Part shown: positions 10,699-21,129 of the stretch, one piece after another | Layout of the letters: each line of letters starts with the position of its first letter | Numbering within the stretch: position 1 is the first letter of the stretch | Source: Desmodus rotundus | Taxonomy: Eukaryota > Chordata > Mammalia > Chiroptera > Phyllostomidae | Length of the DNA stretch: 64,000 nt | Direction of reading: 5' to 3' | Assembly: GCF_022682495.2 (NCBI RefSeq) | Contig: NC_071391.1 | Span: forward strand, 81,991,161-82,055,160 | The notes under the pieces: generated by a model | What the model saw: only the letters and a program-made list of their open reading frames with translations | What the model was told of the DNA's origin: nothing | Database searches by the model: none | Program-made: the position numbers and the translations under genes

Positions 10699-12069
10699 TA
10701 GCTCTGTGCACTTTCAGTCTAATTGTACTGAGGCAACAACACTGTTTCTACTACAAATTAAAGTGCATTTTCCAGCTATTATAGATTCATGTCCTCCCCT
10801 CCCCAAAATCATGATGCTGTGTGGAGCAACAGAAGGCAAAATTCCCAACAGAGAGAGGGGGATTTTGATGAAATGCAACAGAATGCCTGCTAAAAACGAG
10901 AATTATAAGGTCTTCCCTGAAGAAGGGCACACAGAGGCCACATGCCTCCCTAGAGGGAGTAGGATTTGGAGCCTCAAGATGTAGTTTTGAGTCACTTGCC
11001 CACTTGCTTGTATAGGTGTTAGTTCTTATTACCAGAGGGGTCTCCTGCTGGTTGGAAGGTAGTCTTTAAAAATCCTGTAACATCCCTCTTTCTTTCAGTG
11101 CATAAATTGCAGCCATTTCCTTTGACCCTGAAGAACTGGAAAAGGAAAGGAGGGAAAGAAGCTTGATGGTAATGTTTCTTTTTCTTTGATAGGATCTAGA
11201 ATCTCTAACAGATAATTTTATTAAAGATGAAGATCAGCTGAGGAATTGCCCCAGGCCCCCACCCTATGCCACATACCTCTTCACCATTTCATCCTGCACC
11301 CTATTCCACAAGGCAATGAATAAAAGTCTTAAATATACTGAGCTGGAACAGAAAGCACTGCAAGTTATCATACTTCATAGATAACTCACCCCAAATATCT
11401 CTTTCTGAGATGCAGAGAAGAAACTCAGCCCCGTGGGTTGGCTGGAGGGCTGTCAGCAGTTTAGAGAGGGGTGGGGAGTGGAGCTGCCTCTTTTGTGCGC
11501 ATGATAAAGAAAACATAGGAGGGAATGTTGCCTTGGAGGGTGGCCCCAAATGGCCCACACCCATGTCATTGCCACATCTTTCCTCCAGGGCTTCAGATGG
11601 AACTTTCCTTCAGATGGAACTGGAATTTTAACTAAAAAGAATTAAAGATTTGGGGACTGTTTGGTTGCTGATGTGAACAAACCAAACAAAAAAGACATCT
11701 AGAGACAATTGGGAAAATTTGAACATGGACTGAGCATTAGATAAAATTAACGATTTATCTTTGTCTTCACCAAAACTGACAATGACACAGTGGTTTTATC
11801 AAAGGTAAATGGTCCTATTGTAAAAGATAAAGAGGAATACAGTAAAATGACCTGGTTTCTGGGATCTGTTTAAAAATATACTGGAAAGAAAAAACAGAGG
11901 GGTTGAGTTAAAACAACATCGGCAAGCTGTCGATTATCAACCAGTGAATGAGAAACACATAGAAGTTCACTGTATTTATTTTATGTATATTTGAAAGTTT
12001 CCATTTAATTTTTTTTTTAATGAAAAGAATGGAAGGGTTGGAAAAAATACACAGGTTTCCAACCCTAAT
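10699..12069. other. Anonymous intergenic sequence
   Basis: About 1.4 kb without a recognised exon or repeat. Several short open frames show no conserved motif. Confidence 0.4.
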
Positions 12070-12086
12070 AAAAAAGGAAGTTCTTC

Positions 12087-12839
12087 CTCCAGGACACCTT
12101 GAAACGTTCCAACATCCGAATTATAGGGGTGCCAGAAGGAGAAAAGGAAGAACAAAAAATTGAAAACTTATTTGAACAAATAATGAAGGAGAACTTCCCC
12201 AGTCTGGCAAAGGAAATAGACTTCCAGGAAGTCCAGGAAGCTCAGAGAGTCCCAAAGAAGCTGGACCCAAGGAGGAACACACCAAGGCACATCATAATTA
12301 CATTACCCAAGATTAAACGCAAGGACCTACATCCAAGATTACTGTATCCAGCAAAGCTATCATTTAGAATGGAAGGGAAGATAAAGTGCTTCTCAGATAA
12401 GGTCAAGTTAAAGAAGCTCATCATCACCAAGCCCGTATTATATGAAATGTTAAAGGGAGTTACCTAAGAAAAAGAAGATCAAAAATAGGAACAGTAAAAA
12501 TGACAGCAAACTCACAGTTATTAATGACCACACATAAAACAAAAACGAGAGCAAACTAGGCAAACAATTAGAACATGAGGGTTGTCAATAAGGGAGTGCG
12601 AGGGGGAGAGAGGGGTAAAGGTACAGAGAATAAGTAGCATAGATGATAGGTGGAAAATAAACAGGGGGAGGGTAAAAATAGTGTAGGAAATGTAGAAGCC
12701 AAAGAACTTATAAGTATGACCCATGGACATGAACTATGGGGGGGGGGGGGAATGTGGGAGGGAGGGGGGTGGGCAGGATAGAGTGAAGTGGGGGCGGAAA
12801 TGGGACAACTGTAATAGCATAATCAATAAATATATATAT
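12087..12839 (+). mobile_element. 5'-truncated HAL1-type element with internal deletion
   Basis: It is flanked by an exact 17 bp target-site duplication, AAAAAAGGAAGTTCTTC, at 12070-12086 and 12840-12856. It starts inside ORF1 just before the RRM (frame 12099-12467, RIIGVPEGEKEEQKIENL). About 150 bp is absent near 12318 relative to the full copies, so the HIIITLPKIKRK segment joins directly to DLHPRLLYPAKLSF. ORF1 ends at 12467, and the 3' UTR with a G12 run (near 12739) and the tail AATCAATAAATATATATATA follow. There is no ORF2 sequence. The exact duplication shows a fairly recent insertion. Confidence 0.9.
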
Positions 12840-13073
12840 AAAAAAGGAAGTTCTTCTTTTGGGGGGTAAGGGAGAGAAGCTTAAAACCCCCACTGTTTCT
12901 GCTACAGGAAATAATAATAATAAAGTGGCATGGAGAGAACGCTAAAACTACTTTAACCGACATTTCACTAACACTCTCAACCAGGGACTGGGATGTGATA
13001 AACGATATTAACTCACCCAGCACCCACTATGTGACAAGTACTTTCACGAACATCTCATTAAGTCCTCATAATA

Positions 13074-13635
13074 TTCGGTTGGCCAAAAAGTCCGTTTAGG
13101 TTTTTTTCCATAAAATAAAAGACACATTTTTTTTCATTTTTCACCAATAGTTTTATTGGTTTGGATATTTTGAGTATGTCAGCTATCTCCTGCTATGGGC
13201 TTCTAGTGGGTAGAGGCCATGGGTGAAGCTAAACATCTTTCAATGCATGAAACAGCCCCACAGCAAAGAATTATTTAGCCAACAGGTCAATAGTACCAAG
13301 AAACTTCGCAAACCACTTTTCACATATTCAATCAGTCACATCAGCTTCTCCATACACTGCACAAACCTTTGTTTGCGCTTCAGTTACATTTTAACCTTTC
13401 TTGAAATAATAAAACATAATACACTGAAAATGTTGCATATTTTCTTCCATCTTCAATATTAAAATGGCTGCACAAAATTCACAAATTTTGATAACTTTTT
13501 AAAAAATACACATTGATATGACAGCTGTCAGAATACAATCTAACAAAATTGTTTCTAATGAAGTTAAAGGCAACTAAGCACTACTAGAGCCATCATACAG
13601 AAAACAACTAAACAAATTCTTTTTGGCCAACCCAA
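13074..13635. mobile_element. Mariner-like non-autonomous element with TA duplication
   Basis: The left end TTCGGTTGGCCAAAAAG and the inverted right end TTGGGTTGGCCAAAAAG form terminal repeats flanked by TA (13072-13073, 13636-13637). The interior is AT-rich and has no intact transposase, so it is a 562 bp deletion derivative or decayed copy. The GGTTGGCCAAAAAG terminus matches a mariner group also seen in other mammals. Confidence 0.85.
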
Positions 13636-15065
13636 TAATACTGTTTAGCAACCTAAATATTATTTTTAATAATCCCTGTACTGATGATCCATCAATGGCC
13701 ACATCTCTCCACCACTCCTGCCCAAATCCATTTTCCATCTATTCTGCTCTGCTTTGTGCCCCAGCAAGCTGACCATTGCAGGCTGGCTTCTCACACAGTT
13801 TGCATAATGGGAAGCTCCAGAGGGTGGTCTGCGAACAGGAGGGAGCAAAGGTGATGGTATTTCTTCCCCACTTCCTGCTTTGGTGTCTTATGTGCAGTAG
13901 CAGTTGTGCCCTCTTCAGCAAAGCTCCAGCTCTCACTGAGGGCCAGTAACTCTATTCCTTCCCCTCCTCCCTCAGCCCTAGGGTGGAACAACTTCCACCC
14001 TGTGGCTAACCTCTGTGGCTTCCCATTCCTTGCATGCTTCCTTAACCCTATCTGTGCCTCTGCAAATAGTACTTTGAACCATCTGGAGTAAATTGTTTCC
14101 TGTCAAAACCCTTAATGACAAAATCCCGAAGGCTACGGGCAGACATTCAGGGCTTAAGGGGGCATCACATGATCAGAGTTGTACTTCAGAAAGTTCATCA
14201 TGGCCGCAGTGTGCACAAGAAATTGGAAGAGCACAAAACCAGGGAAGAATATGACCACTTACGTCTTAGGAGTTTATGTCAGCAATAAAGGCAAGAGATT
14301 ACGGAGACATATTGTAAAACATTGTTTCTTAAAAAGTCTTTCCTCCTCCTCTCTACTCAGGGGGGACCCTGACTCCCACAAGACTCCATGATTCCAGGAG
14401 CACAATTAGAAACTTTGTACTAGGCGTGGACTACCTGTACCACAAAACTAAGCATGCAAACATATCTTACTTTATTTTCCTATAAATTCCATTAATTTCA
14501 CTTTCAATTGTTCCTTTCTGCTGAAGACAGAAAAATATATTCCACTGAAACACTGGGATTTCTCAGGCAGTTCAGGTTTAAAAAGTACCCTCACAGTTAC
14601 CGTCCTCTCCTCTGCCCTCTCTCCTGACCTTCAGGGCTACAAGGGGAGTTGGCTGTAGACCGGGTGTCCAGCCTTCCCATGCTGGATGGGCTTGCCTTGC
14701 ACACTTGCCAGTTCTGGGCCCATGCTTCCAGTGGCACAGGTATCCTTGCCTGGACTCCTCAGATGAGGGAGGTTAGAATATAGGAACATTTGAAGAGTAA
14801 ATTCAAAGACCTATTTGTCTCTCAAAGACATGAAGCCAACACAGCTACTGTTCCCATCTAGTTTCTTAAAGTGCAGCACACAGAAGTACATTATTGCATA
14901 TTCGGCACACTCCTTTATTGCTTGATCTTTCAAAGCATGCTAAAATCTCCCCGAGGAGAAATCCAGTTCTAAGGCTAAGATGGACTTTCTCAAGGAAACC
15001 TGAACACTGAGAAACTAATGCACGGGTCCAAGGGAGTAAGTATAGCAGATGTACATAAAGCATGA

Positions 15066-15087
15066 ACGTCCGACTTATGTCGGACGT
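15066..15087. repeat. 9 bp perfect hairpin containing CpGs
   Basis: ACGTCCGAC at 15066-15074 pairs exactly with GTCGGACGT at 15079-15087 across the loop TTAT. Four CpGs in 22 bases contrast with the CpG-poor surroundings. Confidence 0.9.
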
Positions 15088-15124
15088 CAGAACCCATTTT
15101 CTGCAGATTAAGTCACATCACACA

Positions 15125-15209
15125 CATAAACTTTAACTCGCATCTTTCAACACTTTTTGTCTCAAACATAAACTTTGACTCATGTCTTTTAACATTTTTT
15201 TATCTCAAA
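15125..15209 (+). repeat. Two-copy tandem duplication, unit about 42 bp
   Basis: The units 15125-15166 and 15167-15209 both start CATAAACTTT and end CTCAAA, with roughly 80 percent identity by eye. It is a simple direct duplication. Confidence 0.8.
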
Positions 15210-15688
15210 CTGTTGAGATAGCTAGAATCTGAAGTTATCAAAATCCCTTATTTTGTTCTTCGGTGCACTAAGTAAAGCAGCACAACAGCAATGACATTGA
15301 ACTATTGTTACCCAGAGTAATTGAAGACAGATCCTTTGTTGGTTCTGGAAAAGGCTCAACACCATTAGAAGACATGCTTCTGAAAACTAACTCTAATCTC
15401 TCTTGTTTTAGTATTGAGAACTGGAAAATCCAGCTCTAGGAACCAGAAAGACTGACCATAGTACAGTACTTGCTTTTTTAAAAAAGAAAAAACATACAAA
15501 ATTACTAAAAATTAAATGGTTTCTAGATGACAGTACACAAGTGAAAACTATTTACCTGTCAGGCAAACAAAAGTCTGGAATGCCGGGACCAACTGCAAAT
15601 ATGACTCAAAGCCCTGGCTGGTGTGGCTCAGTTGGTTGGAGCATTGTCCCATGCACCCAAAGGGTGTGGGTTCGATTTCTGGTAAGGG

Positions 15689-16411
15689 TGTTACAGAACA
15701 GATGGGGAGAGAGTGTGAACAATATACAAAGACCCCAAGACCCCCGCTTTTTCTCCAGGGGTTCCTCCCCCCTACTAGGTTCGCTTTGCCCACCGCCAGA
15801 GGAAAGACGTCTTTCAATGCCAGAGACTGGTGAAAAGGAAAGGAATTACTATTTATTTGAAATAATACACACTAAAGTTCTTTAGAATACCCACAGACAC
15901 ACACAGTCCTTCCTTCTCCCCATTGCTGGGTCTGGGGTACCGTATCTCAGGAAAGAAGTAGAAGTCTGTGGTTCAGGCTCTCAGCACCATCAGCTGTGTC
16001 GCCACCACGATCTCCAGTTAATCCAAAGCCATGCGGCACCTTCTCATGGCCCACCAGCAAGAGTCCTTTCACCCCTTTTCTTCCAGGCAAAGTCTCTCCT
16101 GCTTCCTAAGCCACCCCAAGGCAAAAGGGAGCACCCCAAAGCTGCATGGTCCTAACTCTCTGACAAAGCCGGGTGGTCGGGAAGACACCTGATCCCAAGA
16201 AGAGACGCCAAACGGCTGCCGCACCTGGGTGTAAATCCCAGCGCCAGTCTTCCTCTGCAGCCCCATTTCCAGCTCCTCCCACACTTGGCCACAGCTGCCA
16301 GCATTCCGGGCAGGAGTGGCCCTGTGGTGTGGAGCCAATTATCTCCAAGCTCTTCTGGACCCCATTACAAATCCCTATTTGGGGCCCCCCTCTTGGTTGC
16401 ACCCTATTACA
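15689..16411 (-). mobile_element. Solo LTR of an endogenous retrovirus, inserted in a VES SINE
   Basis: On the - strand it starts TGTAATAGGGTGCAACC and ends CTGTAACA, giving the TG...CA termini of an LTR. An AATAAA polyadenylation signal lies on the - strand near 15848. Flanks AGGG (15685-15688) and AGAG (16412-16415) form a 4 bp duplication with one mismatch, as in ERV1-type integration. It is 723 bp long with no coding region. The class is inferred from the duplication length only. Confidence 0.7.
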
Positions 16412-16530
16412 AGAGCACATAGGTTGTGGGTTTGATTCCCCATCAGGGCACCTATAGGAGGCAATTGGTGGATGTTTCTCTCACATCAATGTTTCTCTCT
16501 GTCTGTCTCTCTTTCTCCCCCTTCTTCTTT

Positions 16531-16745
16531 CTCATTGGTTATTTCGGAATAGTCGTCGTGATGATGTAAAGTACAGCATAGAGAATGTAGTCAGTAATAG
16601 TCTAATAACTATGCATAGTGTCAGATGGGTGGGAGATTTATCGAGATAATCACTTATTAAGTTATGTAATGTCTAATCACTGGGTATACACCTGAAACTA
16701 ATGTAATAATGTGTGTCTATTATAATTGAAAATAAAAATGATTTA
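16531..16745 (+). mobile_element. L1 3' end fragment
   Basis: 'GATGTAAAGTACAGCATAGA', 'CACTGGGTATACACCTGAAA' and 'TATAATTGAAAATAAAAATG' are in the order of older L1 3' UTRs. It lies between the VES body and its tail. Confidence 0.65.
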
Positions 16746-16884
16746 AATGTTTTAAATAAAATCAGTAAATATATGTTTTTAAAATTTTTTAAATATGACT
16801 CAAGGAAGCCCAAGCAAAGCAGCTGTATTTCTGGAAAGAACTATTAAGAGCCTCTGAACACAGTTGTGTAATGCATTTTTAAAA

Positions 16885-17315
16885 AAATCTTAGCTTTTGG
16901 AAGATCATGGATGGACCTAGAGGGTCTTAAGCTAAGTGAAGTAAGTCAGACAGAGAAAGACAAATGCCATATGATTTCACTTATATGTGGAATCTAATGA
17001 ACAAAATAAACGAACAAACAAAATAAAAATAGACTCATAGGTACAAAGAACAGACTGACAGCTGTCAGAGGGGAGGGGGCTTGGGGACTGGGTGAAAAAG
17101 GACTAAGCAGCACAAATCAGTAGTTACAGAATGGCTGCGGAGATGCAGATGAGAGCACGGGGAATATAGTTAGTATGTGTGGGGCCAGGTGGGTGCTTCA
17201 GGCAGCAGGGGGACCACTCTGTAAAGTACGTGATTATCTAACCACTTTGCTGTGCCTCTGAAACTACTACAGAATAATACTGAATGTAAATTGGAATTGA
17301 AAAAATATATATATT
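16885..17315 (+). mobile_element. L1 ORF2 C-terminus and 3' UTR fragment
   Basis: It contains the L1 end phrases GGATGGACCTAGAGGGTCTT, GCCATATGATTTCACTTATA, GGGGAGGGGGCTTGGGGACT and AATTGGAATTGAAAAAATAT. It is a 5'-truncated old L1. Confidence 0.75.
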
Positions 17316-19045
17316 TATATAAAGACACAGAAGGGTTCACAAACTTGTCGCATTTAAAGATGCAGGATTGTAAAGATCCTAATTCTAAATGCAATGCTGT
17401 ATTCGTGAATTCTGCTTAGCACCAAGAGGGTGACACTTTTATTGATAAATATAATTTGTCCTTTAAAATCAAACCCTTTAAAAGCTAAAGCAAAGTAATA
17501 CCAAGTGAATCCCTTACAATAGCATTTCTTTTGACAGTCTCATGGGGTTACACAGAACTCCTATTAAATAGGCTATCTATATAAAATAAAGACTTCCATA
17601 ATAACATTTACAAGCAGAGGGATATTTTGTGGATACCACATGTCAAAAATGATTTTTAAAACCCACACGACATGTGCATCTGCATACATGTGCTCACGCT
17701 TCCCACCCCCAACAAAGAAACACACTGGACCTTGTTGAGGTCAGAAGCCGCCCCAACACTGATGCCCCCTTAAAGCCCTGGTAATTGTTCTCCATTATAG
17801 GTGAAGTCCTTCTTAAAATATCCTCTGTTATACTCTGGTTTCTCTTCAGATCATATAAATCTTTCACCTTTTACTTAAAATACCCTCTGCCATCCTTTTT
17901 TGGGTTTAAGAACCCTGAAAGAGCAAAACACATTCCTAGGTGTGAGTTATGTATATTACTTTCATGTTCTGACCCTCCCCTCGAGAGACACTTTATTACT
18001 CGAGGTACTTGGGTAAGCTGCACACCCCTTCCATTCTCGCTCTATCATCCAGGGGCCTTGGCATGCTAATAAAAGCAGGTCAGTCTTTGCTACTGTGAAT
18101 GGGAACCAACTATGACATCAGTTTCCAGGGATCAACACACTGAGATGCAATGTAAAACCTAATAATGTCAGTATTCCATAGACAACCGTAATATAGAAAC
18201 AATTTTCACAAGAACAGAACCATTGCACAACACTAAAGGGTTGGTGCAGGATGGTGAAGGCAGTACCAAAGCAGTTGCTGGGTCCTGGCCTCCATGCCCT
18301 CTGTACCCCCTCCCCAAGCATTCAGCATGACACAAAATTAGAGCAGCAACTCCCCATCTAACCAACTCAGTCCCTCTCCAGGCTGGTGACTGTGTCCTTT
18401 CATGAAGTGCTTAGAGTTCATTTTGAACATGAACATTGTATAGCAGGTGCTGGTTCTCAATAAAACCTTTCAACAAAATTCCAATCAGGGGAGGATTAAA
18501 GAACCTAAGTGGTTAGAAACAAAGTAATGTGCAAAATGCCACCAAAGCAGGTGACCTGCTATCTTGATTTCCATGACATTTCAGCTCTTCCATTCATTTA
18601 ACAGTTGTTTAAGTTTCTTTTAAAGTTTCAATATAAGGAAACTATTATCGCAGTCCCTGAAAATGGTAGATGAAACATTCCCATTGACTTGGCTACTTGT
18701 TAACTCAAATACTGTTTTCTCAATCACAATATAAAATTAAAACCAGAGAAGCAATACATGAATTCTGAATACTTGAATAGCAGAATTTCACCCTTGTAAA
18801 AAGCAACTTAAATTCATTAGCCAAACACTGAAAAGGCATATCTACAGAAAAGTTTATAACTGCATTTACAGTTCAAACTCATATTTATTTCTACTCTCTC
18901 TCCTGTACAGAGAACAATCCCTTCAGAGACATCATTGACTCCTTGCATTTCTTTAAAACACCTGAGCAGGACAAGGCTCAGAGAGACACCCATTCAAATG
19001 CAACAGGTTTCTGATCCCGGGACTTCCACAAAGCACCCACCACTG
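17316..19045 (-). pseudogene. Probable 3' UTR of the DCP2 retrocopy
   Basis: This sequence directly follows, on the - strand, the stop codon of the DCP2-like coding remnant (19046-19048). It is unique-looking, AT-rich and free of young repeats apart from the L1 tail beyond it. DCP2 mRNA has a long 3' UTR, so this is the expected content, but I infer it from position only. The 3' end and any poly(A) are not located. Confidence 0.45.
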
Positions 19046-19488
19046 TCAGAGATCCCAGATTTTCATTATAGCATTCTGGTCGAACCTGAAACTCAGAAAG
19101 GCTCTGGATGAAAAGGGGAACTTGCAAGTCCATTACATGCCACAGACTGTCCCTCGACATGTTCTAGCAACTGGTTTTCACCAGAGGTGCGTAAGTCATA
19201 TGCATGTGTTTCAAAATTATCCTGAAGTTTCCATAGATGAAGTTTCTTGTTTGTTTTAATTTTATCAAGGGATTCTGCTTGGCTGGCTGACTGTGGACCC
19301 CATTTGTTCTTTTCTTTTGATTAGGTGAGTCTTGATACTGTTTGCTGGCATTTCCCCTCATAATTTGATTCTTGGCTTTTAAAAGATCAGACATTTCAGA
19401 ATAATTATCACATGGATTTTGCTGCAGTGGTTGCCTGTGCTCTCCCCACTAGTCACCAAAAGAAACGTTAAGAAAAAAACTGCTGACT
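19046..19488 (-). pseudogene. DCP2: DCP2 retropseudogene, C-terminal part
   Basis: DCP2 is the Nudix-type mRNA decapping enzyme. On the - strand this part encodes [10 protein letters not shown], then [32 protein letters not shown] and, after frameshifts, [18 protein letters not shown] followed by TGA at 19046-19048, matching the C-terminal region of DCP2. The frame has an in-frame stop (GD-stop-WGEH) and at least one frameshift, so it cannot make DCP2. It is separated from the N-terminal part (27047-27715) by an L1 and an LTR. The joining of successive coding segments without introns indicates a retrocopy. Confidence 0.88.
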
Positions 19489-20138
19489 GGGGGATTGGAA
19501 GATGGCGGCAACATAGGTGGGAGCGGAATCCACTTCCCCTCAACGCCAGGGAAATACCTAGCTGATCTGAGGAGCAGAGCGAACAGCCAACAGTATTCCA
19601 GCATATACGAAGATCAGAGACCAAAGATAGAGGACATTGAAAGATCTGACGGTAAGAAGAGTGCTCAAGGACAATAAGGTCCCCGGGACCTGGGACCGCG
19701 TGGTACAAGGGCAGCAGAAGCACCAGCCCTGGCGCAGGGGCTGCTGCAGGAGTCTTGGGAGAGGGCCAGGCGGAGCTGTGAGCAGCCAGGTGCTTGATTG
19801 GACCGGGGGGCTTGAAAAGGAGGAATTTCTCAAAAAGAAAAAGAAAATAGAGACACTCAGGGGCTAGTTAGAGAACTCTCGGTAGTAGCCGAGGCCCCTG
19901 GCGCCCCTCCCCCCTCCGCCCCTGGACTGCGAGCGCGGGATAAACAGCACCAGAGTCACAGCGCTCACCTGAGGTCCGGTCGCACGCGCGCAGATTAGCA
20001 AACGGGGCCCATACATGAAACCCCGGAGGGGCGCCCACACCTGAAACCTCCGAGATCATTTGGAGCTGAGGCTAGCTGCTCCACCCACAGGCCCAAAACC
20101 TCAGAACCGAGTGCCGCGTGATTCAGTCCCAGGGCGGC

Positions 20139-20450
20139 CCCGCCCGCCCGGGAGACTCAAGCCCAGGGCGGCTGGATCGGGCCCCCAAGCATAGAGCCTC
20201 TGGCTCGGCGGGCTGCGCGCTCACCAAGCGCTGGGCCAGCTGGATGCGCGTTTTCCAAGCACAAAGCTGCTGGCGAGTGTCCTAACCCCAAGGCGGCTGA
20301 ACCCGCCGCCTGCGAGCCAGCGTCCCAAGCCCTGGCGGCTCCATCTGTCGGCCGCCTGCGCGCTCAGGGCACAAATAGCGTCACAAACCCAAAGCAGCTG
20401 GATTCCCCTGCTGCGCGAGCACGCGTCCCAAGCCAAAGCGGCTGGATTGG
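20139..20450 (+). repeat. Degenerate monomer-like repeats in the L1 5' UTR
   Basis: The core (C)AAGC(C)nnAGCGGCTGGAT recurs about seven times (near 20160, 20227, 20259, 20285, 20329, 20387 and 20433), often followed by CCGCCTGCGCGCTCA-like sequence. Spacing varies from about 26 to 67 bp, so the units are imperfect. Confidence 0.65.
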
Positions 20451-20605
20451 ATGATCAACGGACTAATTGCCTGCCAGGGACCACACCTACAAAACAGCGA
20501 AGAGTGTGACCCAGGAAGGGAGAAAAGTGAAAACAATCCTTCCAACCACCCCCTCCCGTTGCACAGACAGGACACCAGCAGAAATAACCTAACCAGTTTA
20601 AAGCC

Positions 20606-20920
20606 AACAGAAGATTTTTTTTCTTTTTTTTTTTCCTTTCCCCCTGAATTCCTTCTTCCTCTCTCTTTTTTCATTCCTTCTTCCTCCCATTCTTTACCAT
20701 TTTTATGTCTTCTTCCTGCCTTCTTTTATCTATTTCCATGTTCTAATTTTTGTTAAAATTCCTTCTTATCTTGCCTCCGATCTTTCTTTATTCCTTCTTC
20801 CCTCCTTCCTTCCTTTCCTCCTTTCCTATTTCCTTTTTCCCTCCTTCCCATCTTTGTTTTGGGGGTTTTTTGTGTTTTTTTTTTTCTTTCTCCCCCCCTT
20901 TCTCTTTTTCCCACAGGTGA
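20606..20920 (+). repeat. Pyrimidine-rich tract in the L1 5' UTR
   Basis: About 315 bp made almost entirely of TTCC, TTTTC and CCTT words on the + strand. It is low-complexity and could form triplex or other non-B DNA. Confidence 0.9.
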
Positions 20921-21129
20921 GACAACAAAACCTGGAGTGCTGAAAAGACTAGAGTTAGACCGTGTTAAACACATAAACGTCAGCTCAAGACCAGTGAGCA
21001 CAGGAGAGTAAGGAGACAGCACCACTGAATCCCATTGGCATTCTACCATAGAAGTTCATATCATAAACCCAGGGAGTCAGAACAAAGCAATTTAAGAAGC
21101 AGAGGCCAACAAGAAGAGCCTCACAAACA

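Larger units (their letters stand above)
13638..15596. other. Anonymous sequence, possibly distal DCP2 retrocopy 3' UTR
   Basis: No recognised exon or young repeat. It could be a continuation on the - strand of the long DCP2 3' UTR, but I cannot confirm that without alignment. It contains a CpG-rich hairpin (15066-15087) and a tandem duplication (15125-15209). Confidence 0.3.
15611..16790 (+). mobile_element. VES SINE split by a solo LTR and an L1 fragment
   Basis: The VES head GCCCTGGCTGGTGTGGCTCA starts at 15611 and runs to 15688. The body resumes at 16412 (AGAGCACATAGGTTGTGGGT...). The A-rich tail AAATAAAATCAGTAAATATA ends near 16790. The whole is bounded by the exact 13 bp duplication AAATATGACTCAA at 15597-15609 and 16791-16803. 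The SINE therefore inserted first and was later broken by the LTR (15689-16411) and probably by an L1 3' end (about 16531-16745). Confidence 0.85.
19489..21129 (+). promoter_or_regulatory. L1 5' UTR with internal promoter
   Basis: This is a 1.64 kb GC- and CpG-rich leader. Near its first base it has AAGATGGCGG (19498-19507), a YY1-type site in the position where YY1 directs initiation in human L1. A CpG-dense block (about 19890-20440) contains degenerate repeats, followed by a long pyrimidine tract (20606-20920). Internal RNA polymerase II promoter activity is established for L1 5' UTRs and is inferred here. Confidence 0.8.
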
